Positions 17,264-25,237 of a DNA stretch of 33,348 nucleotides are shown here, one piece after another. Source of the DNA: Bdellovibrionales bacterium RIFOXYA1_FULL_36_14. GTDB lineage: Bacteria > Bdellovibrionota > Bacteriovoracia > Bacteriovoracales > Bacteriovoracaceae. The notes under the pieces were generated by a model that ran no database searches, had not been told where the DNA came from, and saw only the letters and a list, made by a program, of their open reading frames with translations. The stretch spans positions 3,404 through 36,751 of the forward strand of contig MEPW01000032.1 in the NCBI GenBank assembly GCA_001769975.1. Reading direction: 5' to 3'. The translations under genes and the position numbers were made by a program. Within the stretch, counting starts at the first letter, position 1. The number at the start of each line of letters is the position of its first letter.

Positions 17264-17338
17264 GGCCTCATAGTTAAATGGACATAACGGAGCATTCCTA
17301 ATGCTCAATTCGTGGTTCGATTCCACGTGGGGCTACCA
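17264..17338 (+). tRNA. tRNA-Arg (anticodon CCT)
   Basis: The 75 bases fold as a tRNA. The acceptor GGCCTCA (17264-17270) pairs with TGGGGCT (17328-17334), with two G-U pairs. The D stem GTTA/TAAC encloses AATGGACA with the GG pair. The anticodon stem GAGCA/TGCTC has loop TTCCTAA, giving anticodon CCT. The T stem CGTGG/CCACG carries loop TTCGATT, discriminator A is at 17335, and an encoded CCA is at 17336-17338. The variable loop is four bases. It reads AGG arginine codons. The gene ends one base before the stop of the hybrid kinase gene on the other strand. No direct repeat of its 3' end was seen, so there is no sign of an element integrated here. Confidence 0.93.
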
Positions 17339-17339
17339 G

Positions 17340-19034
17340 CTAATTTTTCAATTTTTGTAATAAGGCAATAATGGCTTTTTGGGGAAACGGTTTTCTAAGC
17401 AGAGCATCAGCCTTAAGGTGTGTCTCATCAAGACTCAAATCCTCTTCACCCCACATACAACCAGTTATCAGTACAAATTTAGTATTCTCACAATTTTTTA
17501 TTTTACGAGCTTTTTCTATGAATTCGTCCCCTTTCATTTTAGGCATCATTAAATCGGTGATCACAAAATCAAAATTATTGTTTTTGATAAATCCCATCGC
17601 TTCACTAGCACTTTGAGCAGTAATGACTTCTAGACCGGCTTCCTTTAAAAGCATACATAATATATCTCTTATGGATTCTTCATCATCCACCACTAAAACT
17701 TTCCCTTTCATTTTGATTATTTTATTATCACCCAGCACTGGCTTGGGTTTGAGCTCTTTGCTGGTGATCGGTAAAGTGACTATGAAGCTACTGCCGACCC
17801 CTTCCTGGGACTTAACGTTGATTTCCCCACCAAAAGCCTTGATGATTTTATAAGAGATTGAAAGCCCCAGACCGGTACCTTTCCCCGCCACCTTGGTGGT
17901 GAAAAAAGATTCAAAAATTTTTTCTAAATTTTCATTAGATATCCCATGTCCACTATCTTCGACCTCTATAATTATATGAGAATTCTCTAGTCTGGAACTT
18001 ACTTTGATAAATTTATTAGGGTCATCAACATTAAATGGTTTCTCCATCATAGCATCTCTAGCATTGGAAAAAAGATTCATAAAAACTTGTTGAATTCTAC
18101 CCACATTAGCGTAGATAGAATGGGTGCTCGCCTTAAAATTGGTCTGAAACTTTATATCATCTTTTTGGTATATATTTTCAATTAAGTTAATGGAATCTAA
18201 AATCAAATCATGCACATCGAATGCTTCCGAAGCTTCACCGTCTACCCGGGCAAAACTGCGAAGTCCTGAAACTATATTAATGATTCTACTAATGGCATTG
18301 TTTTGCCGGTCAAAAATCAAATTAAACTGTTGATCATGCAATTTATGCTTGGATACAATTGTTTTCAATATATCCATATTACCTTGAATCACGGTTAGAG
18401 GATTATTGATTTCATGGGCCACCGCCGCTGCCAGGGTCCCAATAGAAGCCAATTTAGATGAGCGGATCAATTGATTTTCCACAGTTTTTACCTGTTCACT
18501 CTGCTGCGCTACCAGCGTCGTCATCCCTTCCAGTTGAGACTTACTGTACAAAGAAAGATCCCACTTTTGAGAAAGTGTATAGGCAAGTTGAAGAACTTCT
18601 ACCGCATCAAAGGGCTTTTTTAAAATCAGCAGTCTATCAGTTGGACCTAACTCTTTGGTGATATCCTCCCAGGTATAATCAGAATAAGCTGTACAAATCA
18701 CGCAATGAATATTTAAATCCACGGCAAATATTTTTTTAATGGTCTCTAGCCCGTCCCAGCCAGGAGGCATCCGCATATCCACAAAAGCCACTTTATAGGG
18801 TTCATTATTTTTAAGTGCATTGACTACCAATTCAAATCCGTCTTTTCCCTGTAGGGCACAGTCCACCCAAAATTCTTTACAGACAACGCGTGCTTGATCT
18901 TCCTTTTTTAGAAAACTATTGACCATGTTTTGGGCTTCATTGACTCTTTTTTCACTTAAAATTTTTTTAAAATCGTTATGTATAATCTCTTGATCATCTA
19001 TAACTAGGATTTTATTTTTTATATTATTATTCAT
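17340..19034 (-). CDS. Soluble hybrid histidine kinase: REC - HisKA - HATPase - REC
   Basis: 564 residues from the ATG at 19034. That start overlaps the TGA of the upstream kinase as ATGA and has AAGG about 6 bases before it; a TTG 13 codons earlier (19073) is open but less likely. The first receiver domain (about 7-155) has D13/D14, phosphoacceptor D86 in FVDMRMP and K140. A HisKA region with H207 in [10 protein letters not shown] follows, then the ATPase domain with N-box [16 protein letters not shown] and GTGLGLSIS. The second receiver (about 440-562) has VVDDEE, D494 in TDLMMP and K548. There is no membrane segment and no DNA-binding output domain. The kinase likely works with the membrane kinase encoded just upstream and passes phosphate by relay between receivers, to an output elsewhere. 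D86 is about 30 residues later than normal because of an insertion at about 30-65. Confidence 0.9.
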   Translation of the reverse strand: MNNNIKNKILVIDDQEIIHNDFKKILSEKRVNEAQNMVNSFLKKEDQARVVCKEFWVDCALQGKDGFELVVNALKNNEPYKVAFVDMRMPPGWDGLETIKKIFAVDLNIHCVICTAYSDYTWEDITKELGPTDRLLILKKPFDAVEVLQLAYTLSQKWDLSLYSKSQLEGMTTLVAQQSEQVKTVENQLIRSSKLASIGTLAAAVAHEINNPLTVIQGNMDILKTIVSKHKLHDQQFNLIFDRQNNAISRIINIVSGLRSFARVDGEASEAFDVHDLILDSINLIENIYQKDDIKFQTNFKASTHSIYANVGRIQQVFMNLFSNARDAMMEKPFNVDDPNKFIKVSSRLENSHIIIEVEDSGHGISNENLEKIFESFFTTKVAGKGTGLGLSISYKIIKAFGGEINVKSQEGVGSSFIVTLPITSKELKPKPVLGDNKIIKMKGKVLVVDDEESIRDILCMLLKEAGLEVITAQSASEAMGFIKNNNFDFVITDLMMPKMKGDEFIEKARKIKNCENTKFVLITGCMWGEEDLSLDETHLKADALLRKPFPQKAIIALLQKLKN

Positions 19035-20641
19035 ACTTGCCTTCTTTCTCCTTGAATTGAGCGATGTTTGCAAGGGAAAGTGAAAATAAACTCCGCCCCT
19101 CTTTTTTCGCCCTCACTATTAACCTCCAATTGTCCACCAATTTCCTTGGCAGCCAGGGCAGAATTGTGAAGCCCAAAACCATGCCCTTCTTTTTTGGTGG
19201 TATGTCCATAAAGAAAAATTTTATTTAGTTGATCCTTACTTATCCCAATACCGTTATCCTTAACAATGACCTGAATCATTTGATCGTTCTTCCTAACTGA
19301 CACATGAATTTTTTTGTTACTGATTCCTTTTAAGGCATCTTTGGCATTGGTAATCAGATTGATTAAAACTTGGATCACTTTAAGACGATCAGTTTCTACT
19401 GTAAACTCTTGGGCATTTTCCTCGATAACTTCAATCTCGTGCCTTTGCAAAGCATTCTTATTAATATTAATTGCCTGAGAGATAGTTTCATTTATTTTAA
19501 ATTTTTCAATCATGCCACCTTTCTTGGCCACTGATTGCTGGATATAAACTATATTTTTAATATTTTCCACATACTTTTCTAATTCCATAAATTCACGACC
19601 AACTTCTTGTTGTTCTTTTTTCATTTCTTCACTTATAGCGAGTAATACTGGAAAAAACATTTGCCCCTGTTCATGGTTTTTGACGAATGAGACCCAGTTA
19701 TCTCCGGAGTTTTGAACTACTTCCATCACTTTAAAAAAATCGTTTAAACAGGCATTTTTCAAGCGACTTTGAATGACCCCGATGGAAATATTAATGCTAT
19801 TTAAAACATTACCTACGTTATGAAGTACGCCTGTAGCAATTTCACTCATACCTGCTTCCCGAGACACTTCCACCAATTTTTTTTGCATATCTTCCTTAAT
19901 TTGTTCCGCCTTATTTTTTTCACTGATATCTGCTGCAGTACATACGATAATATTATCCATATCCATCAAGGAGGCGGAAAACAATACCGGAATGGTTTCA
20001 TGATCTTTTTTAATTAATGTGATCTCTTTTTGTCTAATTTTACCCTGCAAAAGTAAATCCCATGACTCATGATTATTAAAATCGCCAGATAAAATCGGCA
20101 GTGATTTACCAAGCAAATCGGCTTCATCCCACCCCAAATTAAATATAGTAGAATGGTTTACTGACTTAATAAATCCTTCACTATCTAAGACGATGAGCAT
20201 ATCTCGCATGGTAGATAAAATATTATCCAGATAATTTTTAGAAACCGAAGTCTCATTTAAATTTTGAATCATTTTATTAAAAGTCAAGGCCATAATACCA
20301 AGCTCAGAGTTATCATTAATAGATACTTTGACATTCCAATTTCCCTTATCAACTTCTAGCATAGCAGCCGTTAATTGTTTAATTGAATGGGCCAGCGGTC
20401 GAGTAATTTTAATGGCAATTAAAATGACTAAGATTACCCCTAACAAGGTAGTTCCAGTGCCAACCGCAATTATTTTAACCAAAACTTGATTAACTGCCAT
20501 CTGAGGAATTTGCTCATTATTTAAAAAATTTTTTATAAAATACTGACTGATAGTGCTCGTAAATATTCCAAGGAAAGAAGATAAAAGGACAAACGCCACC
20601 AAAATAGTATTTCTAATGCTTGTATAATTTTTATTATCCAT
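19031..20641 (-). CDS. Membrane sensor histidine kinase: TM - HAMP - PAS - HisKA - HATPase
   Basis: 536 residues. Two membrane helices (about 12-32 and 58-80) enclose only about 25 periplasmic residues, so little ligand-binding surface lies outside. A HAMP domain (about 80-133), a PAS domain (about 138-245, VLDSEGFIKSVNHSTI) and a kinase with an atypical phosphate box LHNVGNVLNSI (H274) follow. HNVGN replaces the usual HE-x-x-NPL. The ATPase domain has VLINLITNAKDAL, VKDNGIGI and GHGFGLHNS, all intact. The gene starts 7 bases after the YeiH-type gene and overlaps the hybrid kinase gene by 4 bases, so the three form one unit. The tiny periplasmic loop suggests that it senses within the membrane or through the PAS domain, perhaps with help from the cotranscribed membrane protein. 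Confidence 0.9.
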   Translation of the reverse strand: MDNKNYTSIRNTILVAFVLLSSFLGIFTSTISQYFIKNFLNNEQIPQMAVNQVLVKIIAVGTGTTLLGVILVILIAIKITRPLAHSIKQLTAAMLEVDKGNWNVKVSINDNSELGIMALTFNKMIQNLNETSVSKNYLDNILSTMRDMLIVLDSEGFIKSVNHSTIFNLGWDEADLLGKSLPILSGDFNNHESWDLLLQGKIRQKEITLIKKDHETIPVLFSASLMDMDNIIVCTAADISEKNKAEQIKEDMQKKLVEVSREAGMSEIATGVLHNVGNVLNSINISIGVIQSRLKNACLNDFFKVMEVVQNSGDNWVSFVKNHEQGQMFFPVLLAISEEMKKEQQEVGREFMELEKYVENIKNIVYIQQSVAKKGGMIEKFKINETISQAININKNALQRHEIEVIEENAQEFTVETDRLKVIQVLINLITNAKDALKGISNKKIHVSVRKNDQMIQVIVKDNGIGISKDQLNKIFLYGHTTKKEGHGFGLHNSALAAKEIGGQLEVNSEGEKRGAEFIFTFPCKHRSIQGERRQV

Positions 20642-20648
20642 AAATAAA

Positions 20649-21662
20649 CTATCTTATAAAATTAATCATTATTAAAAAGAATACGCTAGCGCAGCTAAAA
20701 CCAATGGTAGCCATTAAAAGTGCTTTTAGTCCATGATCACTTAAAATTTTTCGAGCATCAGCATTAAGTCCGATTGCCGCCATGGCGGTGGCCCATAAAA
20801 ACATATAAATCGGTTTTATAGTGGGACTTAACATTTCATCGTAAAATATACGGTGATGGCCGTAGAAATAAGATCCGAGCACTCCTCCGATAATAAAGAT
20901 AAACAAAATACTAAAAGTATATAATTTATTTTTACGAACACTTCCAAAAACAGGAATCGCCACGATGAGTGCCAAATACCGGAGTGCCTTTACCGATAAA
21001 GCCAATTTGGCTGCATACAAGGCATCCACTTTTTCCACCAGTGGAGGAATGTAATCCATGGCCGCTTTAACAAAACCGGTATACTGCATGGTTGTACCAG
21101 CAAAGATTGCATACACTTCGTTATCCAAACCCATAATGGTGCCAACAAAAGGCAGTGCCACAAATAAAGCGAGCAACCCCACAAAAGTCACCGCAATCAA
21201 GGAAACCGAAACATCATCACTCTCGGCGTCCATCGCGTGGGAGGTAACTGCAATCGCTGAAGCACCACAGATACCAGAAGAGGTGGCCACCAAATAACTA
21301 ATTTCTTTTTTTTGATTAAGTAGCTTGCCTGACACGATGATGGAAAGAAAATAAACCGTGACTACTCCAAAGGTTATTAAAATAAGCAGAGGGTCATGTT
21401 TTGAATATTTTACAAAATTTAAATTTATTAAAGCATAAAAAATTATTCCCACTGGAATTAAGTATTTGGGTGCTAGCTTAAAAAAGTCGATGGTGTTTTG
21501 ATTAAAATTGATCATCGACCTCAGCGCAATACCGATAATTAATGCCAACAGCAGCGGATCAGCAAAACTATCACCAGCAATTTTCTCTGTTGCATATGAT
21601 GCCAACCCAATTGTCAAAATGATGGTAAGACTTCTAAAGACATCCCTATGTTGTTTTAACAT
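20649..21662 (-). CDS. YeiH/UPF0324 family membrane protein (putative exporter)
   Basis: 337 residues with about ten or eleven hydrophobic helices. ATSSGICGASAIAVTS (about 130-145) is the most typical block of the YeiH (UPF0324, 'putative sulfate exporter') family, and GTTMQYTGFVKAA and SVKALRYLALI (the family's VKLxR region) follow in the expected order. AGGAG precedes the ATG by 6 bases. The family's substrate is not firmly established; a link with sulfur compounds has been proposed for some members. It is the first gene of a unit with two histidine kinases (7-base gap and 4-base overlap), so the kinases may respond to its substrate or activity. That partnership is inferred from gene order only. 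Confidence 0.85.
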   Translation of the reverse strand: MLKQHRDVFRSLTIILTIGLASYATEKIAGDSFADPLLLALIIGIALRSMINFNQNTIDFFKLAPKYLIPVGIIFYALINLNFVKYSKHDPLLILITFGVVTVYFLSIIVSGKLLNQKKEISYLVATSSGICGASAIAVTSHAMDAESDDVSVSLIAVTFVGLLALFVALPFVGTIMGLDNEVYAIFAGTTMQYTGFVKAAMDYIPPLVEKVDALYAAKLALSVKALRYLALIVAIPVFGSVRKNKLYTFSILFIFIIGGVLGSYFYGHHRIFYDEMLSPTIKPIYMFLWATAMAAIGLNADARKILSDHGLKALLMATIGFSCASVFFLIMINFIR

Positions 21663-21698
21663 ATAGATCTCCTAATCATAAATATCTATTAATTGATT

Positions 21699-21717
21699 GT
21701 ATTGTAAGTTTCAATAC
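21699..21717. repeat. Inverted repeat GTATTG-7-CAATAC, candidate operator
   Basis: Perfect 6-base arms with a 7-base centre lie about 40 bases before the YeiH-type gene start, inside the divergent region. On the minus strand the right arm contains TTGAAA-like sequence that could be a -35, so a repressor could act here. Short arms in AT-rich DNA make chance possible. Confidence 0.25.
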
Positions 21718-21722
21718 CTGAT

Positions 21723-21754
21723 ATTAAAAGGGTGACATCTTTTGCCCTTTTAAT
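21723..21754. repeat. 10-base inverted repeat ATTAAAAGGG / CCCTTTTAAT in the divergent region
   Basis: Perfect 10-base arms at 21723-21732 and 21745-21754 flank a 12-base loop. It stands between two divergent genes (minus start 21662, plus start 21879), and neither strand shows a run of T directly after it. An operator or a leader hairpin is therefore more likely than a terminator. Confidence 0.45.
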
Positions 21755-21763
21755 TCTCTCTAC

Positions 21764-21793
21764 TTGACGATTAAAGTCCAATAATAGTTTTAT
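21764..21793 (+). promoter_or_regulatory. Candidate promoter of the secreted UDPGP-fold protein gene
   Basis: TTGACG (21764-21769) with TTTTAT (21788-21793) at 18 bases. Only the -35 is good; TATATA two bases further gives a longer spacer. The leader would be about 80 bases. The inverted repeat at 21723-21754 lies directly upstream. Confidence 0.35.
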
Positions 21794-21878
21794 ATAGGTC
21801 TAGTGAATTAGCTAATCCGCTGTAACCGCCACTTTTGCCTAAGTTTCAAAGAAAAATTAATGATGATAACCTAGGTAA

Positions 21879-23384
21879 ATGCTTAGGTCTCCCATCAAAA
21901 CTAAATTTTTACTACCGATCTTTCTTGCACTTTATGCGTTTCATCTATTTTCTAGTGACATAAATTCTTGCTTAGTTCAGGAATTAGGTACAACTTCCAA
22001 CATAGTCCCCACTTATGCCTCACCTGCTGGTGATTTTGCAAATGAAAGCAAGGAGGTAACTGATCAAATCAAACTCAGTTATCAATCTGCAAAAAAATCA
22101 ACTCAAAAGACTTATACCGAAAATAGTATTTCACCATTTCAAAAAAAAGATGTCTCCCTCGATTTAAATAACCAAGACTCAAATTCAATCATAAAACTTG
22201 CTACCATCGCCAAAGAAAATGCCCACAAGTTGCATTACATAACCAGTGCCGCCGGGCAGTGGTCTAGAGGTAGAATCAACGTTGTAAAAGCACTCGTTCC
22301 CTATAACCTCAAAGAAATTGTCGGACCTAATTTGGTCAAAAAAATTAGAAATTTGGATAAATTATTAGCAACCTCTGAAACTTCCGAGATAATTGCTCTG
22401 GCTAAAAAGCTGAAATTATCCAATACCACCGATATTGATTTAATTAAAAAAGAAGCTCAAACCTGGCTTACCAAAATTATAAAAAATGCTTCTGCGGATT
22501 TTGAAAAAGGACTCAACCCTCTGGATCTAAAATTCATGAACGTTGCCTTGCTTTCAAAAAAAACATCATCCTACATCCCTTTTGATATTATAACTGCGCC
22601 TCATACCCACAAGGATATTGCAAATTACTTGACCAAGCTCAAAAGCAGCTTTCAATTTAAAACTTTTCATAAAGATCCCGTACAAAATAAAAAAATAATT
22701 GAGGCCCTTGCAGAATATTTCCAAAAGTCGGATCAACTAAATGACACCCATATTTTAGGTCATCAAAGAGGAGTTTTGGCGATTGATCCAACCACCGGTG
22801 ACTTCCTCCCAGGTTCAGCCCCCTCAAGCATTGGTGCTGGAAATTTTATGGCCGATTTAAAAAACTCCGGAAGGATGGACGTTCATAAACGAGAAATTTA
22901 TCATTTTGATAATATCGAAGTAGTCAGCAATTTGGAAGAGACCCTCGCCATGCATGTAATGGGAGGGGCAGAAACATCTATTACCGTAGTCCCTACTAAA
23001 GCAGGATACAAGGGAGGGAGTCCCTACCTCATCAAAAATAAAAACGGCACCACGACCACCCAATTAGTAGAAGATTTTTTGGTACCTGATCATATCAAAA
23101 AACAAGGCGAATTGTTCAACACTGGATCAATTACTGTGAACCAAAACGCCAAACCTCCTAGGGCCTTAAGCTTTGAAAATAAAGTTGATAAGGATACCGG
23201 GAAGCCCATTGTTCGGGTCAAAAGTACACCCGGGGATTTCACCCAAGAAAATACTACCAGTGTTATCTTAGGTCGGCTGGATGATGATCCCGCCAAAAGA
23301 AGAGATTATGAAAATTTTAAGAGTTGGGATGATTATCTAAATAACGGATTATTTTATCTGGAAACCATCGCGAACAATCTCTAA
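21879..23384 (+). CDS. Exported protein with UDP-sugar pyrophosphorylase (UDPGP) fold
   Basis: 501 residues. The N-terminus has three basic residues and the hydrophobic run FLLPIFLALYAFHLFSS (10-26), a signal peptide or anchor. From about 115 on it follows the UTP-sugar pyrophosphorylase family in order. The nucleotide loop AAGQWSRGRINVVK (124-137) matches AGGQGTRLG(x4)K-type loops with equal spacing and keeps A124, G126, Q127, R130 and K137, but has Trp for the second loop Gly. IPFDIITAPHTHKDI (233-247) matches the iP-iMTS-TH block. GAGNFMADLKNSGRMD (319-334) matches GHGD...SG..D. DNIEVV (344-349), TKAGYKGG (373-380) and LFNTGSI (412-418) follow. Family members join UTP and a sugar phosphate in the cytoplasm, so an exported form is odd. 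A loop Gly and the usual NID acid are altered, so activity is uncertain. It converges on the GNAT gene with a 1-base gap. Confidence 0.75.
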   Translation: MLRSPIKTKFLLPIFLALYAFHLFSSDINSCLVQELGTTSNIVPTYASPAGDFANESKEVTDQIKLSYQSAKKSTQKTYTENSISPFQKKDVSLDLNNQDSNSIIKLATIAKENAHKLHYITSAAGQWSRGRINVVKALVPYNLKEIVGPNLVKKIRNLDKLLATSETSEIIALAKKLKLSNTTDIDLIKKEAQTWLTKIIKNASADFEKGLNPLDLKFMNVALLSKKTSSYIPFDIITAPHTHKDIANYLTKLKSSFQFKTFHKDPVQNKKIIEALAEYFQKSDQLNDTHILGHQRGVLAIDPTTGDFLPGSAPSSIGAGNFMADLKNSGRMDVHKREIYHFDNIEVVSNLEETLAMHVMGGAETSITVVPTKAGYKGGSPYLIKNKNGTTTTQLVEDFLVPDHIKKQGELFNTGSITVNQNAKPPRALSFENKVDKDTGKPIVRVKSTPGDFTQENTTSVILGRLDDDPAKRRDYENFKSWDDYLNNGLFYLETIANNL

Positions 23385-23385
23385 G

Positions 23386-24564
23386 CTATTTTTTTTCTCC
23401 CACCACTTCCAAGCTAGAGACATGCATATCGATCCATGACTTTACATACTGATCTATATAACCTTTAAAATGCTCACTTACTTGCATACCTGAAAAATCC
23501 AGAGGCTGCATAGTCCTTGATAAAAAAATAAAATCCATATATTGGTCAGCCTCTTTTTTAAATGCCGGACAAATTGCTGAGGGTAAGAATTGATTTTCTA
23601 AAAAACAATTTATGGTCTTATCATTATCGAGTCTAATCAAAACCTCTATATAGTTAATACCATAATCTTTCATATTAAAAATTAGTCTTTTTAAATTATT
23701 GGTACCCAGTTCATCAATTTCCTGATTAGTCCCAATAATGGCGCAATAGTGATCTTTATGGCTTAAATGGGCGTATAATTCAAAATCCGATTCGGTGGCC
23801 ACAATCAACAAATTTGGATCCTCAAAAGGAGTAAATTCTTTATCACGAAATTCTTTAGGAAAGGTTTTTTGAAAACGTTTCTTAACAAAACTCGGTGCTA
23901 GTATAAATTCAAAATCATTCTCAATAGGACTATACTTAAGGTCATAAGTATGACTAACAGTCTCCTCTTTTTTCTGCATAATACATCGTTTTTTACCAAG
24001 GATACGATTGGAAATTTTTAACAGCGGCTTGAGTTTGGGAGAAATGGTATATATATACTGTCTATTTTCCAGGACATTTTTACGAAAGTACCCCATAAAA
24101 GTTAGCGTTTCAAAAGAGTGAATTTTATGTGCATTTGGAAAAATCCCCAGTGAATAATAACCATTTTTTAAAAACATCAACTGACTGGCCACTGACACAG
24201 TTCTCGTAGTGGTATATAAAGCATCAAGATCCTTTTCCAGTTCCAAAAGTTGTGTAGTACCTTTTTGGATCAAAAGCTTGGCCACACCTCGTCCTTGATA
24301 GCCTGGCATCACTGCCACGCCCATAACCTTTCCAGTGCGACTGCATTTATCGATTTGAAATATAATAGACCCGATCGATTTGTTATGATTGGTTGGATCT
24401 TTAGCTATCAGCCACAAATAGCGATCAGGGCACAAGAGTGCAACTTTGATTTCATCTGCATTGGTACCTAAACTTAATGGGTAATCATTTTTATAGACCC
24501 GATAGTAGATATTCAATATATCCGGAATATCCACGAGGGTTGCCTTAACTATATTAAATTCCAT
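23386..24564 (-). CDS. GNAT-fold protein, N-terminal acetyltransferase domain plus second domain
   Basis: 392 residues, twice a normal GNAT. Residues 1-155 form a typical N-acetyltransferase: VMGVAVMPGYQGRGVAKLLI (80-99) carries the acetyl-CoA loop QGRGVA (90-95), and FLKNGYYSLGIFPNA closes the domain. Residues 210-360 look like a second, degenerate GNAT half: a beta strand IEVLIRLDNDKTINCFLENQF followed by LPSAICPAF and a DFIFLSR strand, without an acetyl-CoA loop. GGGAG precedes the ATG. The substrate (an amine on protein or a small molecule) cannot be told. The gene converges on the UDPGP-fold gene with one base between stops and has a 250-base upstream gap. Confidence 0.75.
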   Translation of the reverse strand: MEFNIVKATLVDIPDILNIYYRVYKNDYPLSLGTNADEIKVALLCPDRYLWLIAKDPTNHNKSIGSIIFQIDKCSRTGKVMGVAVMPGYQGRGVAKLLIQKGTTQLLELEKDLDALYTTTRTVSVASQLMFLKNGYYSLGIFPNAHKIHSFETLTFMGYFRKNVLENRQYIYTISPKLKPLLKISNRILGKKRCIMQKKEETVSHTYDLKYSPIENDFEFILAPSFVKKRFQKTFPKEFRDKEFTPFEDPNLLIVATESDFELYAHLSHKDHYCAIIGTNQEIDELGTNNLKRLIFNMKDYGINYIEVLIRLDNDKTINCFLENQFLPSAICPAFKKEADQYMDFIFLSRTMQPLDFSGMQVSEHFKGYIDQYVKSWIDMHVSSLEVVGEKK

Positions 24565-24814
24565 TATTCACTCCCAAATTTCTCATTTTGGAATATAACT
24601 CAAACCCAAAAAGGACTCTAGGCTATTTATGCATGGCGGTACTATTTACACGTTTCTAACTGGACTACTAGAATGGGGGTGGTGCTTATCTAGCTTTGCG
24701 AAATTACTAGCGAAAACTGAAATAAATTTAAACTGTTACATTACACGGATCTTAACATATTAAAAAATAAAGATTATTTGTTTTTTCATCCCCATTGTTG
24801 TAAGCCAGTTAAAT
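24565..24814. other. 250-base intergenic region with one weak small ORF
   Basis: This is the longest gene-free stretch in the window and is divergent between the GNAT gene and the C_GCAxxG_C_C gene. It holds an ORF of 44 codons on the plus strand (24629-24763, starting MHGGTIYTFLTGLLEWGW) with only AGG upstream, which I do not trust as a gene. No riboswitch, tRNA or strong hairpin is seen. Confidence 0.4.
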
Positions 24815-25237
24815 ATGAATAAACTGAAATTAACCGGCAATCAAACCCAAGCCTCTGAATTTTTTTTAAACGGACACCGTTGCTCGGAAGCTATCTTAAA
24901 AAGTTATGGGCCCTCAGTAGGTCTGCCAGAATCCCTCGCAATGAAAATAGGATGTGCCTTAGGCGGAGGCCTGGGTTCCACCAGAAATCTTTGCGGAGCA
25001 GTTAGCTCCGCCATAATTGTCTTAGGGCTCATCTTTGGTAGAGAAAGTGAATCCGATCAACTTAGTAAAGACAAAACCAATCAGATAATTTCGCAATTCG
25101 TGGAAAAATTTTTAAGCACTTTTCAATCTCTCAACTGCAATGATCTATTAAATCTAGATGAAGACATCTGTCCCCGTCTAGTTCAAGAAGCCACCAAAAT
25201 ACTGGATGAAATTATTGCAAAAGAAAAGAAGTTTTAA
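24815..25237 (+). CDS. C_GCAxxG_C_C family (putative redox) protein
   Basis: 140 residues, the family's normal size. The conserved cysteines are in place: C23 in NGHRCSEA, C47 in KIGCALGGGLG, C60 in NLCGAVSSAIIVLGL, C108 and C119. The block CALGGGLGSTRNLCGAVS is the heart of the family. Members are small cytoplasmic proteins thought to bind metal or take part in electron transfer; the biochemical role is not established. There is no signal peptide. No good Shine-Dalgarno is seen before the ATG. The 3' end overlaps the end of marC (opposite strand) by 26 bases. Confidence 0.85.
   Translation: MNKLKLTGNQTQASEFFLNGHRCSEAILKSYGPSVGLPESLAMKIGCALGGGLGSTRNLCGAVSSAIIVLGLIFGRESESDQLSKDKTNQIISQFVEKFLSTFQSLNCNDLLNLDEDICPRLVQEATKILDEIIAKEKKF

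Noticed and set aside
17264-17338. tRNA-Arg as an integration site for a mobile element
   Set aside because: No integrase gene and no repeat of the tRNA 3' end found in the window.
19035-19073. TTG start 13 codons earlier for the hybrid kinase
   Set aside because: The ATG at 19034 has a ribosome binding site and makes the common ATGA overlap; the extra residues are basic and unlike a receiver start.
24633-24652. TGGC...TTACA as a possible sigma-54 (-24/-12) site
   Set aside because: The GG is present but the -12 GC is missing at the right spacing.
24629-24763. 44-codon ORF in the 250-base gap, possible small protein
   Set aside because: Only AGG as ribosome binding site, no family, and a length expected by chance; needs conservation evidence.
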